A DNA stretch of 33,320 bases, taken from assembly GCA_903902075.1 (NCBI GenBank), contig CAIUTH010000187.1:1-33320 (forward strand), in the 5' to 3' direction. The position numbers and the translations under genes were made by a program. Positions within the stretch are counted from its first letter, which is position 1. Each line of letters opens with the position of its first letter. Below, piece by piece: positions 24,021-31,442 of this stretch. Source of the stretch: an uncultured Alphaproteobacteria bacterium (lineage in GTDB: Bacteria; Pseudomonadota; Alphaproteobacteria; Micropepsales; Micropepsaceae). The notes beneath the pieces were generated by a model. It did not search any database and was not told the origin of the DNA. It worked only from the letters and a program-made list of their open reading frames with translations.

Positions 24021-25174
24021 TGGCGCTTCGTCCCTACGCCGCCGCCAAGCGCACTCTGTCCTTCGCCGACAAGCTACTGGAAGTGAATTGGGGGCTGGTG
24101 CTTCTGATTTGCATGATCGGCTGTGCCGGCATCGCCATGCTCTATTCCGTGGCCAATGCGCATTTCCAGCCCTGGGCGCTGCGCCAGATCGGCCATTTCA
24201 CCCTGGGTCTGATCGTTATGCTGGCCGCGTCGGTGATCGACATACGGGTGTGGATGTCGCTCGCCTATCCGGCTTATGGCTTTGCGTTGCTGCTGTTGGT
24301 GGCGGTGGACGTGGTGGGCCATGTGGGCCTGGGCGCCCAGCGCTGGATCTCGCTGGGACCGCTGGACCTGCAGCCGTCGGAACTGATGAAGATCGGGCTG
24401 GTGCTGGCGCTGTCGCGCTTTTTGCACGGCAAGAGCATCGAGGAAGTCTCCAAGCCGGTCCCGCTGGCCATTGGCCTGGCCATGATCGGCATTCCTGCCA
24501 TCTTCGTGGTGCTGCAACCCAATTTGGGCACCACCCTGATCATCCTGGCCGATGGCTGCTCGCTGCTGTTCCTGGCGGGACTGAGCTGGTGGTGGATCGC
24601 GCCGACCCTGGGGGCAGTGGCGGCCGCCGTGCCGCTGGCCTGGCGTTTCGTGCTGCATGACTATCAGAAGGCGCGGGTCGAGACCTTCATCCATCCCGAA
24701 GCCGATGCCCTGGGCAAGGGCTGGAACATCACCCAGGCCAAGATCGCCATCGGTTCGGGCGGGGTGGCCGGCAAGGGCTTCACCCAGGGCACCCAGAGCC
24801 GGCTGAACTTCCTGCCCGAAAAGCAGACCGACTTCATCTGGACCAGCTTCTGCGAGGAATTCGGCTTTGTCGGCGCCCTGGCGCTGCTGGTGCTGTTCGC
24901 GGTGGTGATCTTCTATGGCGTGCAGACGGCGATGAGCGCCCGCAGCCAGTTCGGCCGCCTGCTGGCCATGGGCATCATCCTGAACTTCATTTTCTACATC
25001 ATGATCAACGGGCTGATGGTGATGGGCCTGATCCCGGTGGTGGGGATTCCCATGCCGCTTCTGTCCTATGGCGGCAGCGCCATGCTGACGGTGATGTTCG
25101 GATTCGGCCTGCTGATGAGCGTGCACATCCACCGCCAGGTGGAAATCCCGCGCCATTCCGGCGGCATCATCTAG
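24020..25174 (+). CDS. rodA: SEDS glycosyltransferase RodA
   Basis: A polymerase of peptidoglycan strands during elongation, working with PBP2. The 384 residues show about ten membrane segments, and family motifs RWISLGPLDLQPSELMKI, QPNLGTTLIILADG and FLPEKQTDFIWTSFCEEFGFVG (the last carries conserved SEDS residues), then IPVVGIPMPLLSYGGSAML. The ATG at 24020 overlaps the mrdA stop. It is the last gene of the mreB-rodA operon; a hairpin and a tRNA follow. A longer N-terminus starting inside mrdA is possible in frame but has no membrane-protein character. Confidence 0.96.
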   Translation: MALRPYAAAKRTLSFADKLLEVNWGLVLLICMIGCAGIAMLYSVANAHFQPWALRQIGHFTLGLIVMLAASVIDIRVWMSLAYPAYGFALLLLVAVDVVGHVGLGAQRWISLGPLDLQPSELMKIGLVLALSRFLHGKSIEEVSKPVPLAIGLAMIGIPAIFVVLQPNLGTTLIILADGCSLLFLAGLSWWWIAPTLGAVAAAVPLAWRFVLHDYQKARVETFIHPEADALGKGWNITQAKIAIGSGGVAGKGFTQGTQSRLNFLPEKQTDFIWTSFCEEFGFVGALALLVLFAVVIFYGVQTAMSARSQFGRLLAMGIILNFIFYIMINGLMVMGLIPVVGIPMPLLSYGGSAMLTVMFGFGLLMSVHIHRQVEIPRHSGGII

Positions 25175-25199
25175 GCCGGTTTTGGGGCTGAAAACGGCC
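25174..25199 (+). terminator. Hairpin at the end of rodA
   Basis: GGCCGGTTTT (25174-25183) pairs with AAAACGGCC (25191-25199) with one bulged G and a GGGGCTG loop, overlapping the last base of the rodA stop. The sequence after it is A-rich, not T-rich, so it is a doubtful intrinsic terminator. Confidence 0.4.
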
Positions 25200-25234
25200 C
25201 AAAAATCCATTCACAGGGGTTCCCACACCTTTTC

Positions 25235-25264
25235 TGGACAGGGGGGTTATCCCTCTGCTATGAG
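25235..25264 (+). promoter_or_regulatory. Candidate promoter of tRNA-Lys
   Basis: TGGACA (25235-25240), 18-bp spacer, TATGAG (25259-25264). The -35 matches 5/6 and the -10 4/6 of the housekeeping consensus. Transcription would start near 25271, about 36 bases before the mature tRNA. Confidence 0.5.
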
Positions 25265-25306
25265 GCCGCTCCCCGGAAGGAAAACCAAGCCTTTCGGATA
25301 GTGTTT

Positions 25307-25382
25307 GGGTGATTAGCTCAGTTGGTAGAGCAGCTGACTCTTAATCAGCTTGTCGTAGGTTCGATCCCTACATCACCCACCA
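25307..25382 (+). tRNA. tRNA-Lys (anticodon CUU)
   Basis: A full cloverleaf: acceptor GGGTGAT with ATCACCC, D arm GCTC-AGTTGGTA-GAGC, anticodon arm GCTGA-CTCTTAA-TCAGC with anticodon CTT at the middle of the loop, T arm GTAGG-TTCGATC-CCTAC, discriminator A and an encoded CCA. It reads AAG lysine codons. The 3' end lies 13 bp from the convergent membrane-protein gene. No integrase or att duplication is seen, so this tRNA is not occupied by an island here. Confidence 0.97.
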
Positions 25383-25395
25383 CTCCTCCCAGCAA

Positions 25396-26148
25396 TCAGT
25401 GGCCGATCATTCGTAGCGCCAGCGGCATCCAGCCGGGCCAATGATAGATCGCGGACGTGATCGCCTGCACCGCCAGTATCCAGGGCACGGCGATCCAATA
25501 GACCGGATGCACGCGGCCGTGCGTCAGGCGGTCATAGACCATCGCCGCCGCGATCATGACATCAGGGCCCAGATAGGATTGGGCTGCGAATCCCAAGAAT
25601 CCGTCGCCCCAGTGGATGATGATCCACGGGCCGATCCAGCGTCCGAACGCGGCCGGCAATAGCATGATCGTCGCCAGCAAAATCAGCCGTTTGTGTGCCG
25701 CCGAATCTTTCCGCAGCAACAGCCCGGGAATGGCGAAGCTGGGGAACAAAATCATGTCCGTCAGCGGCACGATTATGAAGGCCAGCATCTCATTTTGTCC
25801 GGCTTCGAAGTGGGCCCGGCGGCTGACCAGGGCTGTGGCCACGCCCAGAACGACCATGACCGGCACCAGCGCCACCGCCACCAGGCCCAGCTTGCGGTGG
25901 ATGTCGGTGCGCCGCGAACGGATCAGCCAGATCTGCGCCGTGAACAGGAGCATCCATCCCGTGAAGACCACCGCATGGACATGCACGATCAGGGGCGGAA
26001 ATGGCGCCCGCCCCTTGAGCTGCCCATGAAGTTCGGGGCCAAACCCCATGGCGATGGCGATCCAGGACAAGGCAGCAAAGACCAGGAAAAAGGCGCGGTC
26101 ATGCCTGTGATGCGGCGCGAAGGTTGACGGGGCGGGATTCTCAGCCAC
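25396..26148 (-). CDS. Polytopic membrane protein of unknown function (GTG start)
   Basis: A 250-residue integral membrane protein with about seven hydrophobic segments, starting with AFFLVFAALSWIAIAMGFG. Histidines occur near membrane segments (LIVHVHAVVFTGWMLLFTAQ, DIHRKLG, HKRL), which recalls heme-binding or DUF2306/b561-like membrane proteins, but I see no motif that names it. The start is GTG, complementary to 26146-26148, which overlaps the end of the small upstream gene by 8 bp, so the two are likely coupled. A His-rich N-terminus (HHRHD) precedes the first segment. Function unknown. Confidence 0.75.
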   Translation of the reverse strand: MAENPAPSTFAPHHRHDRAFFLVFAALSWIAIAMGFGPELHGQLKGRAPFPPLIVHVHAVVFTGWMLLFTAQIWLIRSRRTDIHRKLGLVAVALVPVMVVLGVATALVSRRAHFEAGQNEMLAFIIVPLTDMILFPSFAIPGLLLRKDSAAHKRLILLATIMLLPAAFGRWIGPWIIIHWGDGFLGFAAQSYLGPDVMIAAAMVYDRLTHGRVHPVYWIAVPWILAVQAITSAIYHWPGWMPLALRMIGH

Positions 26149-26326
26149 GTTTGCGGCTCCAGGCGCGCCAAAGGCGGTACGCGATCACAAGGGCGAGAAG
26201 CGCCAGAAGCCCGTCGCTGACCTTGCTGCCGACATGCAGCATGCCGTGCGCCGAGGCGAGGAAAATTCCCGCCCAGGCGAGAATGCATCCGGTTATCAAA
26301 AAGGCATCGAAGCGGCCTGCCGACAT
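26141..26326 (-). CDS. Small two-helix membrane protein of unknown function
   Basis: A 61-residue protein with two hydrophobic segments (AFLITGCILAWAGIFLASA; LLALLALVIAYRLW) and a basic tail WSRKRG, so it should sit in the inner membrane with the tail inside. It is preceded by AGGG 8 bases before the ATG complementary to 26324-26326. Its stop overlaps the start of the next membrane-protein gene, which argues that it is real and co-translated. No family is recognised; it could be a small subunit of the same membrane complex. Confidence 0.6.
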   Translation of the reverse strand: MSAGRFDAFLITGCILAWAGIFLASAHGMLHVGSKVSDGLLALLALVIAYRLWRAWSRKRG

Positions 26327-26436
26327 GCAGCGACCCTAGTCGTGCGCTCCAGCCACTTCAATCATGGCGTTCGTCGCTCTCGCAGGTCCATTGGATCTGC
26401 TCGCCGGCCGGAGCTGACGCGACAGCGGGCCGCTCC

Positions 26437-27909
26437 TCACGCATCCAGCGGATAGACCGGACGGCGCAGCCGCTTGTAGGGCAGTCGCGCAAGGTCTGAT
26501 GTGCACGGGCCGGCGGTGGAGACGGTGAAACTGGCCGCCGCGATGGGATCATAGGTGCGCCGGTGTCCCACTGCCGCCTTAATGCCGATCATGCTGAGTT
26601 TTTCCGGATCGATCCCCTGGCTGCGCCATTGGCCCAAATCCATCGGCGCCAGCCGCTTGCTGGCCAGCAGGATGGTGACCCCGCCATGACGCACCACCGC
26701 GCTGTCGCCCATGCTGACCTTGCTGCCCAGCACCACCATCTGGCTTTGCCGGTCTTCCAGCTCGAAACGTCCGTCGCTGCGAGATACCAACTCCACTTCC
26801 AGAGTGAGTGGCCCCAGGTCCAGCCGGCTGCCCTTACCGCCGATGGGCAAGGTGATGCGCCCGCCGATGGGCACGGACTTCAGCGCCGCCACGGCGGCGG
26901 CATCGGCGATGATCACGCCCGAGCCCGCCACATCATATTGGACCAGCACCCGCAGCACATCGGTGCAGTCGCCGGGTCCGCCGCCGCCGATATTGTCGGC
27001 CGGCTCGACCAGCAAAACCGGACCATGACCACGCGGCACGAATGAGCGCACCACTTCGTCCAGGTCGTGTTCTTTCGGAATGCCTTCCGCGCGCCGCGCC
27101 CATGCAATCTGTTCCAGCTCGCGCAGCGCCGCCTTGGCGGCTTCGTCATCGCCCTCGGTGATGATGCCGAAGGCGACGCCAGCGTCGCGCACGTCGGAAT
27201 AAGCATAGCCGCCCACCACATTCACCGCTAGAACGCCGGGGATGTCGCGCTCCATGCGACGCGCGGCTTCCTCCAGCGCATGCATGGCGCCGTCGCGGGT
27301 GCCGGTGCCGGTCGGCGGCCACACGATATTGGTTACCAGCACATGCTGGCGCGGGCGGATGCCGCTTTCCAGGCAGCGGGCCAGAAGCTCGGCGGCGCGC
27401 ACGGCGCTTTCATATGTGTCGTCATGCGGGCAGAGCCGGTAGCAAACCAGTCCGTCGGACAGCGCGCTCATCTCCTGGGTCAGGGTGGCGTGCAGGTCAT
27501 AGACCCCGAAGATCGGCAGGTGTTCGGCGCCGGGGATGGCGCGGATGCGTTTCAACAATTCGCCGTCCACGTCTTCCAGTTGCGTGGTGACCATGGCGCC
27601 GTGCAGTGACAGGAAGATCCCGTCCAGGGTGCTGGCTTGCGCCCGCAGCACCGGCTCCACGTCCTGCCAGAACAGCTCGAACACCGCGTGTTCGACCATG
27701 CCCGAGGCGCCGCACAGGTAATTGGCGGTGGGGATCACCTCCCAGCCCAGGCGTTTGGCGGTGGCCAGGAATCCGTCCACCTGCGAGCCGTCGCCGATGC
27801 GGTCCAGCAGCTCCTGGCCGCGATGGATCATAAAATCGCCCAGGGTGGTGCGGTCGTCGGTGAAGCTGTGGGTCTCGTGGAAGATGCCCGCCAGCAGGAT
27901 TTTGGTCAC
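26437..27909 (-). CDS. M81 family metallopeptidase (MlrC / microcystinase-C-like), GTG start
   Basis: A 490-residue member of the M81/DUF1485 family; the named member, MlrC, degrades linearised microcystin, but most members likely act on other small peptides. Recognised motifs: AGIFHETHSF near the N-terminus (putative metal His/Glu), SLHGAMVT, FGVYDLHATLT, CPHDDTYE, and EPADNIGGGGPGDCTDVL near residue 320, all typical. The start is GTG, complementary to 27907-27909, with AGAGG about 8 bases upstream; a longer open frame upstream is rejected because it would cover the divergent dehydrogenase start region. It is divergent from the quinoprotein gene over 46 bp. No signal peptide, so it is cytoplasmic. 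The substrate is unknown. Confidence 0.9.
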   Translation of the reverse strand: MTKILLAGIFHETHSFTDDRTTLGDFMIHRGQELLDRIGDGSQVDGFLATAKRLGWEVIPTANYLCGASGMVEHAVFELFWQDVEPVLRAQASTLDGIFLSLHGAMVTTQLEDVDGELLKRIRAIPGAEHLPIFGVYDLHATLTQEMSALSDGLVCYRLCPHDDTYESAVRAAELLARCLESGIRPRQHVLVTNIVWPPTGTGTRDGAMHALEEAARRMERDIPGVLAVNVVGGYAYSDVRDAGVAFGIITEGDDEAAKAALRELEQIAWARRAEGIPKEHDLDEVVRSFVPRGHGPVLLVEPADNIGGGGPGDCTDVLRVLVQYDVAGSGVIIADAAAVAALKSVPIGGRITLPIGGKGSRLDLGPLTLEVELVSRSDGRFELEDRQSQMVVLGSKVSMGDSAVVRHGGVTILLASKRLAPMDLGQWRSQGIDPEKLSMIGIKAAVGHRRTYDPIAAASFTVSTAGPCTSDLARLPYKRLRRPVYPLDA

Positions 27910-27955
27910 GTCCGTGCCTCTGTTATCTTTTGGCAAGAGGATCGCTGCGGGCACG

Positions 27956-30016
27956 ATGAAAAACAACAAGAAGCTATGGGTACTGGCCGCGGGCCTGCTG
28001 GCCGCCGCAATGCCCGCGTTCGGGCAGGGCAAGGATTGGGCGCTTTATGGCGGCGAGGGCGGGCGGCGCTTTTCCAGCTTGGCACAGATCACCCGCGCCA
28101 ATGTGGGCAAGCTGGAACAGGCCTGGCGCTTCGACATGGCCGAGGCGGGCGATCCCCAGACCCATCCCCTGGCAGTGGGCGGCATCGTCTATGCCTATAC
28201 CCCCGGCCTGGACACCATCGCGCTGGACGGGGCGACGGGAAAGCTGAAATGGCGTTTCCATTCCGGGGTCAAGGCGGGCGGGCCGCAGCGCGGCCTCAGC
28301 CTTTGGCGCAAGCGAAAAGAACGTCGGCTGTTCGCGGCGGCCGGCACCTATCTCTATGCGCTGGACCCGGCCACCGGAAAGCCACTGGTCGATTTCGGCG
28401 ATGGCGGCCGCATCGATTTGCGTGCCGGGCTGAATCGCGACGTGGACAAGATCAGCCTGGCGCTGACCGCGCCCGGCACCATCTGGCGCGACATGATCAT
28501 CATGGGCTTCCGCACCGCCGAAAGTGCACCGGCCGCCCCCGGCGATATTCGCGCCTTTGACGTGCATAGCGGCAAGCTGCGCTGGAGCTTCCACTCCATC
28601 CCCCATCCGGGCGAGCCGGGTTATGAAAGCTGGCCGGCGGGCTATTGGAAGACCGGTGGCGGCGCCAATGCCTGGTCCGGCATGGTGCTGGACGACAAGC
28701 GCGGCATCGTCTTTGCGCCCACCGGTTCAGCTGTCAGCGATTTTTACGGCGCCGACCGCACGGGCGACAATCTGTACGCCAACAGCCTGCTGGCACTGGA
28801 TGCGAGCACGGGAAAGTTGCTCTGGCATTTCCAGGGCGTGCATCACGATATTGCCGACCGTGATTTTCCCTCGCCGCCGGTGCTGCTGACCGTGACGCAC
28901 AACGGCAAGCGCATTGATGGGGTGGCCCAGGCGACCAAGCAGGGATACCTGTTCGTACTGAACCGCCTCACCGGCAAGCCGCTGTTTCCGGTAACGGAAA
29001 TGCCTGTGCCGCAAAGCGAGCTGGAAAAGCTATCGCCCACCCAGCCAGTGCCGTCGCTGCCCGCGCCTTATGCCCGTCAGCATCTGAGCGAAGGCCTGCT
29101 GACCAATCGCACGCCGCAGGCGCATGCCTGGGCAGTCGAGCAGTTCCGCGGCTTTGCCAATGACGGGCCGTTCCCGCATATGCGGCTGGGCCAGCAGACA
29201 TTGGCTTTTCCCGGTTTCGACGGCGGGGCGGAATGGGGCGGCCAGGCATCGGCGAACGGCATCCTGTATCTCAATGCCAATGACGTGGCCTGGACCGGCG
29301 GATTGGCCGACAGCGCCGCAGTCCATGGGGCGGGCGCGCGGCTGTACCAGGACAATTGCGCCGGCTGCCATGGCGCCGACCGCAAGGGCGCACCGCCCGC
29401 CTTCCCGTCGTTGCTGGACAGCAAGCTCATCGATGGCCAGATGGCCGAGGTGATCCGAAGCGGTCGCGGCCGCATGCCGGCGTTCAATTTCACGGGCGAG
29501 AAAATGGCGGCGCTCCTGACTTACGTTCGTAGCGGCGAAGACAAGGAAATGGCGGCCACACCTGCCGCCGGCGCGTCCCCCGCCTATCGATTCACCGGCT
29601 ATCGCAAGTTCCTGGACCCCGACGGCTATCCGGCGGTGGCGCAGCCCTGGGGCACGCTCAGCGCCATCGATCTCAACAGCGGCGCCTATCTGTGGCGTAT
29701 TCCGCTGGGCGAGTATCCCGCGCTGGCGGACAAGAGCACCGGTTCGGAAAATTACGGCGGCCCGATCCTGACAAAGGGCGGGGTGCTGTTCATCGCTGCC
29801 ACCCTGTATGACAAGAAAATCCGCGCCTTCGATCCGCGGGACGGCAAGCTGCTCTGGCAGGCGCAGCTTCCTTATGCCGGCAACGCCACCCCCATCACCT
29901 ATATGGCCGGGGGCAGGCAATATGTGCTGATCCAGGCCGACAATGCGCGCGACAAGAAATCGCCGCAGGGCGCGGCCTATATCGCCTTCGCCTTAATCGC
30001 TAAGGTAAAACCATGA
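27956..30016 (+). CDS. Quinoprotein (PQQ-type) dehydrogenase with an embedded cytochrome c domain
   Basis: A 686-residue periplasmic enzyme, probably an alcohol/sugar dehydrogenase passing electrons to heme. A signal peptide (1-23, AAAMPAFGQ) precedes a beta-propeller with W-motif blades: DWALYGGEGGRRFSSLAQIT, ALDGATGKLKWRFH, ALDASTGKLLWHFQ, VHHDIADRDFPSPPVLL and GYLFVLNRLTGKPLFPV are glucose-dehydrogenase-like. A cytochrome c unit sits at about 460-525, with CAGCH at 468-472 and a Met ligand candidate at Met507 (RGRMPAF). The last propeller blades follow it (AIDLNSGAYLWRIPLG; AFDPRDGKLLWQAQ), so the heme domain is inserted, not appended. The ATG is chosen to give the signal peptide. It overlaps the SDR gene by 4 bp. 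No PQQ synthesis genes are in view. Confidence 0.9.
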   Translation: MKNNKKLWVLAAGLLAAAMPAFGQGKDWALYGGEGGRRFSSLAQITRANVGKLEQAWRFDMAEAGDPQTHPLAVGGIVYAYTPGLDTIALDGATGKLKWRFHSGVKAGGPQRGLSLWRKRKERRLFAAAGTYLYALDPATGKPLVDFGDGGRIDLRAGLNRDVDKISLALTAPGTIWRDMIIMGFRTAESAPAAPGDIRAFDVHSGKLRWSFHSIPHPGEPGYESWPAGYWKTGGGANAWSGMVLDDKRGIVFAPTGSAVSDFYGADRTGDNLYANSLLALDASTGKLLWHFQGVHHDIADRDFPSPPVLLTVTHNGKRIDGVAQATKQGYLFVLNRLTGKPLFPVTEMPVPQSELEKLSPTQPVPSLPAPYARQHLSEGLLTNRTPQAHAWAVEQFRGFANDGPFPHMRLGQQTLAFPGFDGGAEWGGQASANGILYLNANDVAWTGGLADSAAVHGAGARLYQDNCAGCHGADRKGAPPAFPSLLDSKLIDGQMAEVIRSGRGRMPAFNFTGEKMAALLTYVRSGEDKEMAATPAAGASPAYRFTGYRKFLDPDGYPAVAQPWGTLSAIDLNSGAYLWRIPLGEYPALADKSTGSENYGGPILTKGGVLFIAATLYDKKIRAFDPRDGKLLWQAQLPYAGNATPITYMAGGRQYVLIQADNARDKKSPQGAAYIAFALIAKVKP

Positions 30017-30714
30017 AGCAGGCACTGATCACCGGCGGGGCACGCGGCATCGGGTTGGGCATTGCCGAGGCAATGCTGGCGGCGGGCTATGCCGTCACCG
30101 TCACCGGGCTGACGGCGGAGGAAATCGCCACAGTCCCTGCGCGCGACCATCTAGTGGCGGTTCAGCTCGACGTCACCAGCGATGCCGAAGTCGCTGCCTG
30201 CATACGCAAGTTCAAGCAACTCGACGCGCTGATAAATTGTGCCGGTATCGTCCTGCGCGACGGCAAGGAATTCACCATCGAAGGATTCCAGAAAGTCATC
30301 GACGTCAATCTCACCGGCACCATGCGGATGTGCCTGGCCGCGCAGCCACTGCTGGAACAGTCGGGCGGGGCGATCGTCAACACCGCTTCGGTCTGGTCCT
30401 TTTTCGGCGGCGGGCTGGTGCCGGGTTATACCGCCTCCAAGGGAGGGGTGGCGCAGCTGACCAAGGCGCTGGCGGTGGCCTGGGCGCCCACTATCCGCGT
30501 CAATGCCATCGCGCCGGGCTGGGTGGAAACGGCGCTGACAGCGGCCGCCCGCGCCGACGCCGCGCGTTCGCAGGCCATTATCGACCGCACGCCGCAGGGC
30601 CGCTGGGGCAAGCCGCAGGATATCGGCGGCGCGGTGGTGTTCCTGTGCTCGGAGGGCGCCGGATTCATCACCGGCACGGTGCTGCCGGTGGATGGCGGCT
30701 ATACCGCCAAATAG
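30013..30714 (+). CDS. Short-chain dehydrogenase/reductase (classical SDR)
   Basis: A 233-residue NAD(P)H oxidoreductase. The Rossmann cofactor motif is TGGARGIG (7-14), followed by NCAGI and the catalytic Tyr139-xxx-Lys143 (PGYTASKGG), with the structural Ser/Thr in NTASVWSF. The end, GFITGTVLPVDGGYTAK, is the usual FabG-like tail. Its ATG overlaps the quinoprotein stop (ATGA), so the two are coupled and may act on the same alcohol or its keto product. The substrate cannot be told; the FabG, gluconate-5-dehydrogenase and sugar-dehydrogenase groups share these motifs. Confidence 0.92.
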   Translation: MKQALITGGARGIGLGIAEAMLAAGYAVTVTGLTAEEIATVPARDHLVAVQLDVTSDAEVAACIRKFKQLDALINCAGIVLRDGKEFTIEGFQKVIDVNLTGTMRMCLAAQPLLEQSGGAIVNTASVWSFFGGGLVPGYTASKGGVAQLTKALAVAWAPTIRVNAIAPGWVETALTAAARADAARSQAIIDRTPQGRWGKPQDIGGAVVFLCSEGAGFITGTVLPVDGGYTAK

Positions 30715-30778
30715 CGCCGCCGCACTTTCATCCCCGGCCCAGACAGCGTAGTTTGCGCGCCCAACAACGGAGATTTTC

Positions 30779-30916
30779 ATGGCCGCACGCCGCAACAATG
30801 CCCGCAAGAAAGACAAACGCCGCCGTCACGCGGACACCCGCAAGAAGGCCGCCGCCGCTTCTGCTGCCGCCCAGGAACGTCCCGCGCAGCAGCCGCGCCG
30901 CGCCCCGAAGGCCTGA
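30779..30916 (+). CDS. 45-residue strongly basic Ala/Lys/Arg-rich protein
   Basis: Starts MAARRNNARKKDKRRRH and ends RRAPKA, stop TGA at 30914-30916. Sixteen of 45 residues are Lys/Arg, three are acidic, and an Ala-rich stretch (AAAASAAAQ) links the basic ends. That composition is like the histone-H1-like or AlgP/Hc1-type tails, so nucleic-acid binding is plausible but not shown. A clean GGAG lies 6 bases before the ATG, on an otherwise gene-free stretch between the SDR and cupin genes, which supports real translation. It is easily missed because of its size. No named family is recognised. Confidence 0.65.
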   Translation: MAARRNNARKKDKRRRHADTRKKAAAASAAAQERPAQQPRRAPKA

Positions 30917-30932
30917 ATAATACGGGCCGGAG

Positions 30933-31442
30933 ATGGACAATTCCCGCATTCCCTATCGGCATCCCCAGCCCAAGGAGTCACCGCCCGAACTGGTGATCCC
31001 ATCCGCCATTCCGGATGATGAACGGGTCTGGGTACCGCAGGGCGAGAATGTCTGGTTCCGGCCCCTGTGCCTGTGCGCCTCGCGCGGCTACTGGATGAAC
31101 CTGCTGCGGGTTCGCAAGTCCGGCGTGCTGTCGCGCCATCGCCATCCCCAGCCGGTGCATGGCTATGTCATCAAGGGCCGCTGGCGCTATCTGGAGCATG
31201 ACTGGGTCGCGCAGGAAGGCGGCTATGTCTATGAGGCGCCGGGCGAAACCCATACCCTGGTGGTGGACGAGGGCGTGGAAGAGATGATCACCCTGTTCCA
31301 GGTCAATGGCGTGATGATCTACGTCGATCCCGATGGCGCCGTGCTGGGATACGAAGATGTCTTCACCAAGATCAACCTGTGCCGCGCCCATTACGAGAAA
31401 GTCGGCCTGGGCGCCGGTTACGTCGATCAGTTCATTCGCTAG
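30933..31442 (+). CDS. Cupin, 2,4'-dihydroxyacetophenone dioxygenase-like
   Basis: A 169-residue cupin of the DAD family (non-heme iron dioxygenases that split aromatic ketone C-C bonds in founder enzymes; many relatives uncharacterised). Metal ligands: HRHPQPVHG (His residues plus the acidic/ring site) in cupin motif 1 near residues 68-76 and GETHTL in motif 2 near 106-111. The only possible in-frame start is ATG 30933, because a TAA lies five codons upstream; the GGAG is directly against the ATG, an unusually short spacing. The previous gene ends 16 bp before it. It is convergent with the TPR/OGT gene; their TAG stops share one CTAG. Confidence 0.82.
   Translation: MDNSRIPYRHPQPKESPPELVIPSAIPDDERVWVPQGENVWFRPLCLCASRGYWMNLLRVRKSGVLSRHRHPQPVHGYVIKGRWRYLEHDWVAQEGGYVYEAPGETHTLVVDEGVEEMITLFQVNGVMIYVDPDGAVLGYEDVFTKINLCRAHYEKVGLGAGYVDQFIR

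Noticed and set aside
25307-25400. Integration site at the tRNA-Lys 3' end
   Set aside because: No integrase, att duplication or foreign-looking gene is found beside it.
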